NCBI RefSeq assembly: GCF_016887965.1 | Contig: NZ_JAFDVD010000009.1 | Coordinates: 124,001-188,000, forward strand | From: Phycicoccus sonneratiae | Lineage (GTDB): Bacteria; Actinomycetota; Actinomycetes; Actinomycetales; Dermatophilaceae | Length of the DNA: 64,000 nucleotides | Direction of reading: 5' to 3' | In this document: one piece after another, positions 8,630-18,028 of the stretch | Position numbering within the stretch: position 1 is the first letter of the stretch | How the letters are laid out: every line of letters starts with the position of its first letter | The notes under the pieces: generated by a model | Seen by the model: the letters and a program-made list of their open reading frames with translations, nothing else | Told to the model about the DNA's origin: nothing | Databases searched by the model: none | Translations under genes and position numbers: made by a program

Positions 8630-9678
8630 ACCGCCACCCCCGTGAGCCGGGCGTGGGTCAGCTCGGCGCCCGCGGCCGGCAGGTGCGCGTGGCCGACGAG
8701 GGCGGCCCGCCCGACGGCCCCGAGGCCGAGGAGGGAACGTGCGGCGGCCTCGGCGACCTGCGACGTGGGGTCGGCGAGCAGCCGGACGAGCACCGGGACG
8801 GCCTGGGCCAGCCCGATCTCCCCGAGGGCCTGGGTGGCGGCCCGGCGCAGCTGCTGCGGGTGGAAGTGCACGGTCGCCGCGGCGATCGCCCCGACGTCCT
8901 GCGGCCGGCCGACCTTCCCGAGGGCGGTCACCGCGGCCGAGGCGACGGTGAGGTCGTCGTCCTGCTCGACGAGCTCGACGAGCAGCGGGGCCGCGGCCCG
9001 GACCCCGCCCACCCCGCAGAGGTGCGCGGCGACGGTGCGGGCCCTCGGGGAGCCCTCGGCCAGCGCCCAGAGCAGGGCCTCGCCGGCGTCGTGCCCGAGG
9101 CCGACGAGCGCCTCGGCGGCGTCGCCGACGTGGATCCCCTCGAGCCGCAGCGCGTGGAGCAGGGGGCGGGCCGCGCGGGGGTCGCCGATCCGCCCGACGG
9201 TGCGCGCGGCCTGCGCACGCACGCGGGGCGACCGGTCCTCGAGGGCGGCGATCGCGACGTCGGTGCCCCGCCAGTCGCGGCAGCGGCCGATGAGGTGGAG
9301 GGCTCGCTCGCGGCGCACGGCCGACCAGCTCGTGGCGTCGCGGGCGGCCCGGTCGAGGACGCCGTGGGTGCGCAGGAGGTCGACGAGCTGCTCGGCCGCC
9401 TCGCCGCGGACCTTGCCGAGCAGCCGGACGACGAGGTCGTCGAGGTCGCGACGGGCGCGGCCGCGGACGCCGGCGAGGGTCGCGAGCATGGCCCCGTCGT
9501 CGGTGTCCTCCCCCGTCGCGACGAGGAGGACGGCCGCACGCAGGGGCGCCACGCGGCGCTCCCCCGCCCGCTCGCGGAGGGTGCGGTGCAGCTTGAGGCC
9601 GACGATGGCGCAGGCCATGAGCAGCGAGGCCGCCGCGAGCCCCGGTCCGGCGACGGCGACGAAGCCGCCGATCGTCAT
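8626..9678 (-). CDS. Membrane-anchored HEAT-repeat protein
   Basis: The 350-residue protein has one N-terminal membrane helix (about 7-29). The rest is a cytoplasmic-type solenoid of HEAT-like helical repeats, seen as recurring units such as RAQAARTVGRIGDPRAARPLLHAL and AATQALGEIGLAQAVPVLVRLL separated by about 31 residues. Such solenoids usually act as protein-binding scaffolds, and no catalytic motif is visible. The ATG at 9678 overlaps the stop of the receiver gene by ATGA, and the stop overlaps the GT2 start. Its place between a receiver and a synthase suggests that it links phosphorylation state to polysaccharide synthesis. That is inference from context only. Confidence 0.85.
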   Translation of the reverse strand: MTIGGFVAVAGPGLAAASLLMACAIVGLKLHRTLRERAGERRVAPLRAAVLLVATGEDTDDGAMLATLAGVRGRARRDLDDLVVRLLGKVRGEAAEQLVDLLRTHGVLDRAARDATSWSAVRRERALHLIGRCRDWRGTDVAIAALEDRSPRVRAQAARTVGRIGDPRAARPLLHALRLEGIHVGDAAEALVGLGHDAGEALLWALAEGSPRARTVAAHLCGVGGVRAAAPLLVELVEQDDDLTVASAAVTALGKVGRPQDVGAIAAATVHFHPQQLRRAATQALGEIGLAQAVPVLVRLLADPTSQVAEAAARSLLGLGAVGRAALVGHAHLPAAGAELTHARLTGVAV

Positions 9679-10061
9679 CGTCGCGGTCTGCCGAGGATGC
9701 CGTTGACGCGGTGCACGAGCTCGCGCGGGCTGAACGGCTTGACGACGTAGTCGTCGGCACCGACGGCGAACCCGGCGTCGACGTCGACGTCCCGGGCCCG
9801 CGCGCTGAGCATGAGGACGGGCACGTGCACCTGCTGGTGCTCCCGGATCTTCAGCAGCACGTCGATGCCGGAGAGGCCGGGCATCATCACGTCGAGGACC
9901 ATCGCGTGCGGGGGGTCGCTGACGAAGACGTCCCACGCCTCGAGGCCGTCGCCGACGCAGACGACGTCGTAGCCGGCCTGCTGGAGCTTGAACTCGACGA
10001 GGTCGCGGATGTCCGCGTCGTCGTCGGCGACGAGGACCCGGGGTCGGGGCAGGGTGTCCAC
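9675..10061 (-). CDS. Stand-alone response regulator receiver
   Basis: This 128-residue protein consists of a receiver domain only: acidic pair Asp13-Asp14, phospho-acceptor Asp57 in VLDVMMPG, Ser86 in LSA and Lys108 in VKPFSP. There is no DNA-binding or enzymatic output domain, so it must act through protein contacts, as CheY-like proteins do. GTG at 10061 follows an AGGAG site. It is the first gene of the operon, and the kinase at 5757-7184 is the probable phosphodonor. It overlaps the HEAT gene by 4 nt, which makes the HEAT protein the obvious candidate partner. Confidence 0.92.
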   Translation of the reverse strand: MDTLPRPRVLVADDDADIRDLVEFKLQQAGYDVVCVGDGLEAWDVFVSDPPHAMVLDVMMPGLSGIDVLLKIREHQQVHVPVLMLSARARDVDVDAGFAVGADDYVVKPFSPRELVHRVNGILGRPRR

Positions 10062-10227
10062 CGGGGCTCCTCTCGGGGGTGGGCGGGCGAGCCGGACGGA
10101 TCATGGACCGCGTCGGAATCTAGGGACGCCACGCCGACGGGCAAAAGATTCCCCGGCCGATGATGACCGAACGGTGGAGGCCGTCCTCACCCGCTCAGCG
10201 CGGCGGGCGGGTGTCGGCGCACGCGGC

Positions 10228-10233
10228 TACGGT
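10228..10233 (+). promoter_or_regulatory. Predicted -10 of leaderless LLM gene
   Basis: TACGGT lies 6 nt before the ATG at 10240 with no ribosome site between them. It faces away from the divergent receiver-GT2 operon. Confidence 0.5.
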
Positions 10234-10239
10234 CGGCGG

Positions 10240-11094
10240 ATGAGGTACGGAGCGGTCATCCCCTGGGCCACCGAGCGCGAGTTCGTCGAGCTCGCCGTCG
10301 TCGCCGAGGAGGCCGGCTGGGACCAGGTCTTCTCGTGGGAGGCCGTGTGGGGGCAGGACGCCTGGGTCACGCTCGGCGCCGCCGCGACGGCCACCGAGCG
10401 CATCCGGCTCGGGACCCTGCTCACGCCGGCCGCGCGGTACCGGCCGTGGGACCTCGCCTCGCGCGTCGCCTCGGTCGACCGGCTCTCCGGCGGGCGCGTC
10501 ACCCTCGGTGTGGGCCTCGGTGCGCTGCACGGCAACTGGCTGACCTTCGAGGCCGACGAGGGGCGCGCGGTGCGGGCCCGGCGCCTCGACGAGGGGCTCG
10601 CCGTCTACGCGGGCCTCATGGGCGGGCAGCCCTTCGAGTACAGCGGCGAGTACTACGGCGCCCGCCCGGTCACCGAGCTCGTGCCACCCCCGCCGGTGCA
10701 GAGCCCGCACCCGCCGGTCTGGTGTGTCGGGATGCTCGTGCCGGGCCGGTCGCGGCAGCGCTCGCTCGAACGGGCGGCCCGCTGGCAGGGCGTCTTCCCG
10801 GCCGTGGCCGGCGGCAGCCTCGAGGACCCCGGCTCGCGGCTCACCCACGACACCCTCCACGAGCTCGTCGAGCGCATCGCCACGCTGCGCGCCGAGGCCG
10901 GGCAGACGATGGACGGCTACGACGTCGTCGTCGAGGGCGACAGCCACGGGTCGTTCGGCGAGACACGTCCACCGGTGCAGGCCTGGGCCGACGCCGGCGC
11001 CACGTGGTGGGTCGAGTCGTGGTGGGACCTGCCCGACTCCCCCGAGGGCCGCACCGAGCTGCGCCGCCGCCTCGCGCTCGGTCCGCAGCGCTGA
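10240..11094 (+). CDS. LLM-class flavin-dependent oxidoreductase
   Basis: The 284-residue protein belongs to the luciferase-like monooxygenase superfamily, whose members use FMN or F420. Seen are the N-terminal strand MRYGAVIPWATEREF, the block TERIRLGTLLTPAARYRPWDLA and the DRLSGGRVTLGVG block typical of the F420/FMN-binding barrel. It is slightly shorter than the usual 300-350 residues. It is the only plus-strand gene between rpmE and tRNA-Arg and does not belong to the flanking operons. The substrate cannot be predicted. The start has a TACGGT hexamer 6 nt upstream and no ribosome site, suggesting a leaderless message. Confidence 0.9.
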   Translation: MRYGAVIPWATEREFVELAVVAEEAGWDQVFSWEAVWGQDAWVTLGAAATATERIRLGTLLTPAARYRPWDLASRVASVDRLSGGRVTLGVGLGALHGNWLTFEADEGRAVRARRLDEGLAVYAGLMGGQPFEYSGEYYGARPVTELVPPPPVQSPHPPVWCVGMLVPGRSRQRSLERAARWQGVFPAVAGGSLEDPGSRLTHDTLHELVERIATLRAEAGQTMDGYDVVVEGDSHGSFGETRPPVQAWADAGATWWVESWWDLPDSPEGRTELRRRLALGPQR

Positions 11095-11097
11095 CGC

Positions 11098-11137
11098 ACG
11101 ACGCCCCCGGTCCGCGGGTGCGGTCCGGGGGCGTCGT
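11098..11137. terminator. Bidirectional terminator between LLM gene and rho
   Basis: Perfect 13-bp arms (ACGACGCCCCCGG and CCGGGGGCGTCGT) lie between two convergent genes, the LLM gene ending at 11094 and rho ending at 11158. A 4-bp inner stem can extend it. It is likely used from both sides. Confidence 0.8.
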
Positions 11138-11157
11138 CCGTCGAGGGGACGGAGCCG

Positions 11158-12978
11158 TCAGGCGTCGTCCTCGTCGTCGAGCTTGATCGAGCTCGTCTGC
11201 TGGACCTGCATGAGGAACTCGTAGTTGTTCTTCGTCTTGCGGAGGCGGTCGAGGAGCAGCTCGATGCCCTGCTGGCTGTCGAGCGCGGCGAGCACGCGAC
11301 GCAGCTTCCACATGATCTTCAGCTCCTCGGGCGCGAGGAGGATCTCCTCGCGCCGGGTGCCCGAGTTGTTGACGTCGACCGCGGGGAAGATGCGGCGGTT
11401 GGCCAGGCCACGGTCGAGCTTGAGCTCCATGTTGCCGGTGCCCTTGAACTCCTCGAAGATCACCTCGTCCATCCGCGAGCCCGTCTCGACGAGTGCGGTG
11501 GCGAGGATGGTCAGCGAGCCGCCGTTCTCGATGTTGCGCGCGGCGCCGAAGAACTTCTTCGGCGGGTAGAGCGCGGCCGAGTCGACACCACCGGAGAGGA
11601 TGCGCCCGCTCGCGGGGGCCGCGAGGTTGTAGGCGCGCCCGAGCTTGGTGATCGAGTCGAGGAGCACGACGACGTCGTGGCCCATCTCGACGAGGCGCTT
11701 GGCGCGCTCGATCGCGAGCTCGGCCACCGTCGTGTGGTCGTCGGCGGGCCGGTCGAAGGTCGAGGAGATGACCTCGCCCTTGACGGCGCGCTGCATGTCG
11801 GTGACCTCCTCCGGACGCTCGTCGACGAGGACGACCATGAGGTGGCACTCGGGGTTGTTCGTCGTGATGGCGTTCGCGAGGGCCTGCATGACCATCGTCT
11901 TGCCGGCCTTGGCCGGGGCGACGATGAGCCCGCGCTGGCCCTTGCCGATGGGGGCGACGAGGTCGATGATCCGCGTCGTGATGATGCTCTGCTCGGTCTC
12001 CAGGCGCAGGCGGTCCTGCGGGTAGAGCGGCGTCAGCTTGCCGAACTCGGGGCGCCGGCGGGCGTCGTCCGGGCTCATCGCGTTGACGGTGTCGAGCCGC
12101 GCGAGCGGGGTGTACTTCTGCCGGTTGTTGCGCGAGCCGACGGTCTGCTGCTGCGGCTCCTCGCCCTCGCGGGCGGCCTTGATCGAGCCGGTGACGGCGT
12201 CGCCCTTGCGCAGGCCGTGGCGCTTGACCATCTGCATGGGGACGTAGATGTCGCTGCTGCCGGGCAGGTAGCCGGTGGTCCGCACGAAGGCGTAGTTGTC
12301 GAGGATGTCGAGGATGCCGGCGACCGGCACGAGGACGTCGTCCTCGTGGATCTGCGGCTCGTTCTCGGCCTGCTGGCCGCCCTCCTGGCCGCCGCCCTGA
12401 CGACGCTTGTCGCGGTTGCGGCCCCGGTTGCGGCGACGGCGCCCGCCGCGGCCCTCCTCGTCGTCGTCGCGACGCTGCTGGTTGCCCTGCTGCTGGCCGC
12501 CCTGGGCGTTGCCCTGCTGGCGCTCGCCCTGCTGCTGGCGGTCGGGGCGCTCCTGGCGGTCGCGGCCCTGCTGCTGGTCGCGGTCGCCGCGCTCGCGGCC
12601 CTGCTCTCGACCCTGGCGGTCGCGGTCGGAGCCGTCGCGACCCTGCGGCTCGCCCCCGGAGCGACGCTCCTCCCGGCGCTCGGGACGCTCCTCGCGGGCG
12701 CCCTCCTCGCGGGCGGGGGCGCTGTCGTCACGGCGGGTGGCCGGGGCCTCCGCGCGGCGCTCGCGGCGCGGACGCTCCTCGGACGCCGGGCCGCTCTCGC
12801 CGTTCTGGCGGGCCCGGATGGCGGCGACGAGGTCGCCCTTGCGCATCTTGGCGGTACCGCTGATGCCCATGCTCGAGGCGAGGCCCTGCAGCTCGGCGAG
12901 CCGCATGGCGGACAGCGCGCCGGAGCGGCGCGCTCCCCCGGCTGCCGCCGAGGCCTCGAGGGTGGTGGTGTCTGTCAC
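11158..12978 (-). CDS. rho: Transcription termination factor Rho with long disordered N-terminal insertion
   Basis: Rho is the hexameric RNA-dependent ATPase that ends many transcripts. The 606-residue protein has an N-terminal Rho-N helix-extension-helix region (about 20-58), then roughly 145 residues almost wholly of Arg, Glu, Gln, Asp and Gly (about 60-205), then the RNA-binding cold-shock-like domain and the ATPase with [17 protein letters not shown] (Walker A) and [13 protein letters not shown] (Walker B region). Such insertions are known in high-GC actinobacterial Rho and add RNA binding. The GTG at 12978 has GGGGAAGG upstream. A 219-bp leader precedes it after thrB, in line with the autoregulation known for rho. 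Confidence 0.96.
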   Translation of the reverse strand: MTDTTTLEASAAAGGARRSGALSAMRLAELQGLASSMGISGTAKMRKGDLVAAIRARQNGESGPASEERPRRERRAEAPATRRDDSAPAREEGAREERPERREERRSGGEPQGRDGSDRDRQGREQGRERGDRDQQQGRDRQERPDRQQQGERQQGNAQGGQQQGNQQRRDDDEEGRGGRRRRNRGRNRDKRRQGGGQEGGQQAENEPQIHEDDVLVPVAGILDILDNYAFVRTTGYLPGSSDIYVPMQMVKRHGLRKGDAVTGSIKAAREGEEPQQQTVGSRNNRQKYTPLARLDTVNAMSPDDARRRPEFGKLTPLYPQDRLRLETEQSIITTRIIDLVAPIGKGQRGLIVAPAKAGKTMVMQALANAITTNNPECHLMVVLVDERPEEVTDMQRAVKGEVISSTFDRPADDHTTVAELAIERAKRLVEMGHDVVVLLDSITKLGRAYNLAAPASGRILSGGVDSAALYPPKKFFGAARNIENGGSLTILATALVETGSRMDEVIFEEFKGTGNMELKLDRGLANRRIFPAVDVNNSGTRREEILLAPEELKIMWKLRRVLAALDSQQGIELLLDRLRKTKNNYEFLMQVQQTSSIKLDDEDDA

Positions 12979-13197
12979 GAAGGATCCTTCCCCTCGTTCG
13001 TGGACCGGCTCGGACGGCCGGTCTGGTGGAAGTGACCACGCCCGGGCGAGCGGCCGTGACGGCCGGGTGCTCAGCCCGAGGGGCGTGGGGGGCGTCTGCC
13101 GCAGGCAACGGGCCGTGGGGCCCGGCATCGGCTGCGGACGCGCTCCCACAGTACCACCGCAGGTCCGTGACGAGGGACGACACGGACGAGCGCGGGA
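12979..13197 (-). other. rho leader region
   Basis: A 219-bp non-coding stretch lies between thrB and rho on the minus strand. A short perfect hairpin (CGGCC-GTGAC-GGCCG) lies at about 13051-13065. rho leaders in other bacteria carry autoregulatory attenuation. No specific motif for that is identified here. Confidence 0.4.
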
Positions 13198-14133
13198 TCA
13201 GCCCTCGTCGAGGACCTGCACCGAGGTGCCCTGCTGCGGGATCCCCGGGGTGAGCACGCGCCAGCCGTCCGGGGCGTGGCGGCGGGCGGCGTCGACGCGC
13301 TCGCGCCGGGCGAGGACGAGGACGGACGGCCCGGCCCCCGAGATCGCGGCCGCGTGACCGTCGGCCCGCAGGGCGTCGACGAGGTCCATCGAGGCCGCGT
13401 ACGAGCCGCGCCGCGCCTCCTGGTGCAGCCAGTCGCGCGTCGCCTCGACGAGGTGCTCGGGCGCCGAGGCGAGGGCGTGCGCGAGCAGCGCCGCCCGGGC
13501 CGAGTTGGCCGCGGCGTCGGCGAGCCGGACCTGCTGCGGCAGCACCGAGCGGGCGCGCGCGGTGGACAGCTGGGTCTCCGGTGCGAAGACGACGGGCTCG
13601 ACGTCCGGGTGCACCGGCAGGCGGACGGTGGTCGTCGCGTCGCCCTCGGTCCACGACAGCGTGACGCCGCCGAAGACGCTGGCCGAGGCGTTGTCCGGGT
13701 GGCCCTCGAGCCGGGCGGCCAGCGAGTTGGCGGCGGCGAGGTCGACGTCGCCGCCCCGCCCCGCGGAGGCGGACGCGAGCCCGAGGGCCGCGACGATCCC
13801 GGTGACGATGGCGGTGGCGGATGAGCCCATTCCCCGGCCGTGCGGCACCGCGTTGACGCACTCGAGGCGCAGGCCGCCGGGTGGCTCGACCCCGGCCTCG
13901 GCCCAGGCGGTGCGCATGGCGCGGTGCACGAGATGGGTCTCGTCGAGCGGCACCGCACCGGCGCCCTCTCCCTCGACCAGCACGACGAGGCCCGGTGCCT
14001 CGGTGACGGTGACCCGGCACGCGTCCCACACCCCGAGGGCGCACCCGACGGAGTCGAAGCCCGGGCCGAGGTTGGCGCTGCTCGCCGGGACGCGCACCTC
14101 GACGGCGACGCCCGGCCGCAGCACCCCGGTCAC
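13198..14133 (-). CDS. thrB: Homoserine kinase
   Basis: ThrB phosphorylates homoserine with ATP, the penultimate step to threonine. The 311-residue protein is a GHMP kinase: [18 protein letters not shown] at the N-terminus, the ATP-binding block [13 protein letters not shown] near residue 97 and the C-terminal ISGAGPSV block. The GTG start at 14133 overlaps the thrC stop (GTGA). It is the last gene of argS-lysA-hom-thrC-thrB, so threonine and lysine branches are made from one message. The length is normal. Confidence 0.96.
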   Translation of the reverse strand: MTGVLRPGVAVEVRVPASSANLGPGFDSVGCALGVWDACRVTVTEAPGLVVLVEGEGAGAVPLDETHLVHRAMRTAWAEAGVEPPGGLRLECVNAVPHGRGMGSSATAIVTGIVAALGLASASAGRGGDVDLAAANSLAARLEGHPDNASASVFGGVTLSWTEGDATTTVRLPVHPDVEPVVFAPETQLSTARARSVLPQQVRLADAAANSARAALLAHALASAPEHLVEATRDWLHQEARRGSYAASMDLVDALRADGHAAAISGAGPSVLVLARRERVDAARRHAPDGWRVLTPGIPQQGTSVQVLDEG

Positions 14134-15233
14134 CCCTCGAGGCCGAGGGCGGCCGCGACCGAGTACGCGTCGACGGGGACCCGGACGGGCTCGACGTCGG
14201 AGCCGTGCGCGGTGCGCAGGGCCCACTGGGGGTCCTTGAGGCCGTGTCCCGTGACGGTGCAGACGATCGTCGCGTCGGCGGGCACCCGTCCGGCACGGTG
14301 CATCTTCAGGAGCCCGGCGATGCTCGCGGCCGACCCGGGCTCGACGAACACGCCCTCCGTGGAGGACAGGAGCCGGTGCGCCTCGAGGATCTCGTCGTCG
14401 GTGACCGAGTCGATGAGGCCGCCGGACTCGTCACGTGCGGCCTCGGCCTGCTTCCACGAGGCGGGGTTGCCGATGCGGATGGCGGTGGCGACGGTCTCGG
14501 GGTGGTCGACCGGGTGGCCGAGGACGATCGGCGCCGCCCCGGCGGCCTGGAACCCCCACATCTGCGGGCGGCGGGTGGCGACGGGCTCGAGCAGCCCACC
14601 GCCCAGACCCGTTGTGGCAGAGGCGTACTCGGTGTAGCCCTTCCAGTAGGCCGTGATGTTGCCGGCGTTGCCGACCGGCAGGACGTGGATGTCCGGGGCG
14701 TCGCCGAGCGCGTCGACGACCTCGAAGGCCGCCGTCTTCTGGCCCTCGATGCGGGCCGGGTTGACCGAGTTGACGAGCTCGACGGGGTAGGACTCGGCGA
14801 GCTTGCGGGCCACGGTGAGGCAGTCGTCGAAGTTGCCCTCGACCTGGATGAGGGTGGCGCCGTGGGCGATCGCCTGGCTCAGCTTGCCCATCGCGATCTT
14901 GCCGTCGGGCACGAGCACGGCACAGGTCATCCCCGCCTTGACGGCGTAGGCGGCGGCGCTGGCGCTCGTGTTGCCGGTGCTGGCGCAGATGACCGCCCTG
15001 GCGCCCGCGAGCTTGGCCGCCGAGATCGCCGCCGTCATCCCGCGGTCCTTGAAGGACGCGGTGGGGTTGAGCCCCTCGTACTTGACGAGGACGTTGGCCC
15101 CCGTCGTCGCCGAGAGGTTCTCGCACGGGATGAGCGGCGTGCCGCCCTCGTGGAGGGTGACGACCGGGGCGCCCTCGAGGCTCGGGAGGCGGTCGGCGTA
15201 CTCGCGGATGACTCCGCGCCACTGGTGCGCCAC
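14130..15233 (-). CDS. thrC: Threonine synthase
   Basis: ThrC converts O-phosphohomoserine to threonine using pyridoxal phosphate. The 367-residue protein is the short type found in actinobacteria, with the cofactor Lys in [11 protein letters not shown] near residue 59, the [13 protein letters not shown] block and the phosphate-binding [15 protein letters not shown] block. It starts with GTG 2 nt after the hom stop and overlaps thrB by 4 nt. Confidence 0.97.
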   Translation of the reverse strand: MAHQWRGVIREYADRLPSLEGAPVVTLHEGGTPLIPCENLSATTGANVLVKYEGLNPTASFKDRGMTAAISAAKLAGARAVICASTGNTSASAAAYAVKAGMTCAVLVPDGKIAMGKLSQAIAHGATLIQVEGNFDDCLTVARKLAESYPVELVNSVNPARIEGQKTAAFEVVDALGDAPDIHVLPVGNAGNITAYWKGYTEYASATTGLGGGLLEPVATRRPQMWGFQAAGAAPIVLGHPVDHPETVATAIRIGNPASWKQAEAARDESGGLIDSVTDDEILEAHRLLSSTEGVFVEPGSAASIAGLLKMHRAGRVPADATIVCTVTGHGLKDPQWALRTAHGSDVEPVRVPVDAYSVAAALGLEG

Positions 15234-15235
15234 GG

Positions 15236-16582
15236 TCAGGCTCCTTCCACGCGCATGACGGAGGCGACGTCGTCGACGGCGTCGAGCGCCGCGAGGGCGT
15301 CGACGGTGGCGGACAACGCGGCGTCGCTGGCCCGGTGGGTGACGACGATGAGCTGCGCCCGACCGTCGCCCTCGGGGTCGACCTGCTGGCGGACGGTCTC
15401 GATGGAGACGCCGTGCTCGGCGAAGGCGGCCGCCACCTGGGCGAGCACCCCCGGGCGGTCGGCGACGTCGAGGCTGATGTGGTACCTCGTGACCGCCCGG
15501 CCCATGTCGACGACCGGCAGGTCGGCGTAGGCCGACTCCCCCGGCCCGCGCCCCCCCGCGACCCGGTGGCGCGCGACGGCCACGACGTCGCCGAGGACGG
15601 CCGAGGCCGTGGGGTCGCCGCCGGCGCCGCGGCCGTAGAACATCAGCTCACCGGCGGCCTCGGCCTCGACGAACACCGCGTTGAAGGCCTCGCGGACGCT
15701 GGCCAGCGGGTGCGACCTCGGGACCATCGCCGGGTGCACGCGGACGCTGACGGCGTCGGTGCCGTCGGCGGTGACCCGCTCGCAGATGGCGAGCAGCTTG
15801 ACGACGCAGTCGTTCTCGCGCGCGGCCCGGATGTCGGCCGCGGTGACCTCGGTGATGCCCTCGCGGTGCACGTCGGCCGAGGAGACGCGCGTGTGGAAGG
15901 CCATGCTCGCGAGGATCGCGGCCTTCGCGGCGGCGTCGAAGCCCTCGACGTCGGCGGTGGGGTCGGCCTCGGCGTACCCGAGGGCCTGGGCCTGCTCGAC
16001 GGTCTCGGCGAAGCCCGCGCCGGAGACGTCCATCTTGTCGAGGACGAAGTTCGTCGTGCCGTTGACGATGCCCATGACCTTGCGGACGTGGTCGCCGGCG
16101 AGGGACTCCTGCACCGGCCGGAGGATGGGGATGGCGCCGGCGACGGCCGCCTCGTAGTAGAGGTCGACGCCGTGCCGTGCGGCCGCCTCGAAGAGGGTCG
16201 GCCCGTCCTCGGCGAGCAGGGCCTTGTTCGCCGAGACCACCGACGCGCCGTGCTCCATCGCGCGCAGGATGAGGCCGCGGGCGGGGTCGATGCCGCCGAT
16301 CACCTCGATGACGACGTCGGCGCGGGTGACGAGCTCGTCGGCGTCGGTGGTGAAGAGCGAGGGGTCGACGGGCACGTCCGGCCGCGGCCGGCCGGGGCGG
16401 CGGACGGCGATGCCGACGAGCTCGAGGGGTGCGCCGGCCCGGGCGGCGAGGTCGTCGGCCTGCTCGAGCAGCATCCGCGCGACGGAGGAGCCGACGACGC
16501 CGCAGCCGAGCAGGGCGACGCGCAGCGGGGCGCCGGGTTCGTGGGCCATCGGGGGCTGGGTCTCCTCGGTCTCGGGGCTCAC
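15236..16582 (-). CDS. hom: Homoserine dehydrogenase with C-terminal ACT domain
   Basis: Hom reduces aspartate semialdehyde to homoserine with NAD(P)H, at the branch between lysine and threonine/methionine. The 448-residue protein has the Rossmann motif [15 protein letters not shown], the VSANKALLA and [11 protein letters not shown] blocks of the catalytic domain and a C-terminal ACT domain (about 365-445, beginning [13 protein letters not shown]), the usual site of threonine feedback. GTG 16582 overlaps the lysA stop by GTGA. An internal ATG at 16549 ([11 protein letters not shown]) is a possible alternative start closer to the Rossmann fold. Confidence 0.96.
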   Translation of the reverse strand: MSPETEETQPPMAHEPGAPLRVALLGCGVVGSSVARMLLEQADDLAARAGAPLELVGIAVRRPGRPRPDVPVDPSLFTTDADELVTRADVVIEVIGGIDPARGLILRAMEHGASVVSANKALLAEDGPTLFEAAARHGVDLYYEAAVAGAIPILRPVQESLAGDHVRKVMGIVNGTTNFVLDKMDVSGAGFAETVEQAQALGYAEADPTADVEGFDAAAKAAILASMAFHTRVSSADVHREGITEVTAADIRAARENDCVVKLLAICERVTADGTDAVSVRVHPAMVPRSHPLASVREAFNAVFVEAEAAGELMFYGRGAGGDPTASAVLGDVVAVARHRVAGGRGPGESAYADLPVVDMGRAVTRYHISLDVADRPGVLAQVAAAFAEHGVSIETVRQQVDPEGDGRAQLIVVTHRASDAALSATVDALAALDAVDDVASVMRVEGA

Positions 16583-18018
16583 GCGTCCGCCACGTCGAGG
16601 GCGAGCAGGTCGTCGATGGTCTCACGACGGACGATGACCCTGCTCTCCCCGTCGCGGACCGCGACGACGGGCGGGCGGGGGGTGTGGTTGTACTGGCTGG
16701 ACAGGCTGCGGCAGTAGGCCCCGGTGCCGGGGACCGCGACGAGGTCGCCGGGCCGGGTGTCGGCCGGGAGGTACTCGTCGAGGACGACGATGTCGCCGCT
16801 CTCGCAGTGCCGGCCGACCACGCGCGCGAGCACGGGCTCGGCGGTGGAGGCGCGGTTGGCCAGCGTGCACGAGTAGTCGGCCTCGTAGAGGGCCGGGCGG
16901 GCGTTGTCGCTCATCCCGCCGTCGACGGCGACGTAGGTGCGGGCGTGGCCGCCGCCGAGCTCGACGCGCTTGACCGTGCCGACCTCGTAGAGGGTGAAGG
17001 TGCTCGGGCCGACGATGGCCCGCCCCGGCTCGACGGAGACGCGCGGGACCCGGCTGTTGTCGCCGTCGCCGAGGGCCTTGAACTCGCGCTCGACGATGTC
17101 GGCCATCGCCTCGGCGAGGACGGCCGGGGGCAGCGGCGTGTGCTGCGAGGTGTAGGCGATGCCGTAGCCGCCCCCGAGGTCGATCTCCGGCATCGGGACG
17201 CCGTGCTCGGCCTCGACCTGCGCGTGGAGGCCAACGAGGCGGTGGATGGCCGCCTCGAAGCCGCCGGTGTCGAAGATCTGGCTGCCGATGTGGCTGTGCA
17301 CCCCGCGCAGGTCGACCGCGTCCGGATGGGCCAGCAGCCGGGCGACGGCCTCCATCGCCTGGCCGCCGGCGAGGCTGAAGCCGAACTTCTGGTCCTCGTG
17401 GCCGGTGGCGATGAACTCGTGGGTGTGCGCCTCGACCCCGACGGTGACGCGGACCATCACCGGGGCGCGCACCCCGAGCTCGGAGGCGAGGGCGACGACC
17501 CGGTCGATCTCGTCGAAGGAGTCGACGACGATGCGCCCCACCCCGTACTCGAGGGCGTCGCGCAGCTCGGCGACGGTCTTGTTGTTGCCGTGGAACGCGA
17601 TCCGCTCCGGCGGGAAGGCCGCCCGACGGGCCACGGCCAGCTCGCCACCGGTGCAGACGTCGAGGTACAGGCCCTCCTCGTCGACCCAGCGGGCGACCGC
17701 CGTGCAGAGGAACGCCTTGCCGGCGTAGTAGACGTCGGCCCCACCGAACCGCTCGAAGGAGGCCCCGAAGCCGTCGCGGAACGCCCGTGCGCGAGAACGG
17801 AAGTCGTCCTCGTCGAGGACGTAGGCCGCGGTGCCGTGGCGCTCGGCGAGCGTGACGACGTCGACGCCGGCCACCGTGAGCCGGCCCGCGTCGTCGCGCG
17901 TCACCGACCCCGCCCAGAGCTGCGGCAACAGCTCCATGACATCACTCGGGTACGGCAGGTAGAGCGGGGGTCCGCCGTAGCCCTCGGCGTGGAGGGCGCC
18001 GGCCTCGTGGGCGCGCAC
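16579..18018 (-). CDS. lysA: Diaminopimelate decarboxylase
   Basis: LysA decarboxylates meso-diaminopimelate to L-lysine, the last step of lysine synthesis, with pyridoxal phosphate. The 479-residue protein has the cofactor Lys in VYYAGKAFLC near residue 101, the GVHSHIGSQI block, the glycine-rich LGGGYGIAY loop and the EPGRAIVG block. The GTG at 18018 follows AGGAG. It lies 10 nt after argS, an arrangement (argS-lysA) well known in actinobacteria and thought to tie arginine and lysine supply together. Confidence 0.97.
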   Translation of the reverse strand: MRAHEAGALHAEGYGGPPLYLPYPSDVMELLPQLWAGSVTRDDAGRLTVAGVDVVTLAERHGTAAYVLDEDDFRSRARAFRDGFGASFERFGGADVYYAGKAFLCTAVARWVDEEGLYLDVCTGGELAVARRAAFPPERIAFHGNNKTVAELRDALEYGVGRIVVDSFDEIDRVVALASELGVRAPVMVRVTVGVEAHTHEFIATGHEDQKFGFSLAGGQAMEAVARLLAHPDAVDLRGVHSHIGSQIFDTGGFEAAIHRLVGLHAQVEAEHGVPMPEIDLGGGYGIAYTSQHTPLPPAVLAEAMADIVEREFKALGDGDNSRVPRVSVEPGRAIVGPSTFTLYEVGTVKRVELGGGHARTYVAVDGGMSDNARPALYEADYSCTLANRASTAEPVLARVVGRHCESGDIVVLDEYLPADTRPGDLVAVPGTGAYCRSLSSQYNHTPRPPVVAVRDGESRVIVRRETIDDLLALDVADA

Positions 18019-18028
18019 CGGCCGGCTC

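Noticed and set aside
11677-13035. Plus-strand frame that looks like a multi-pass membrane protein (long Leu/Ala/Val runs)
   Set aside because: It is the complement of the Arg/Glu/Gln-rich insertion of Rho. Reading CTG/CAG and CGC/GCG repeats backwards gives hydrophobic runs by chance.
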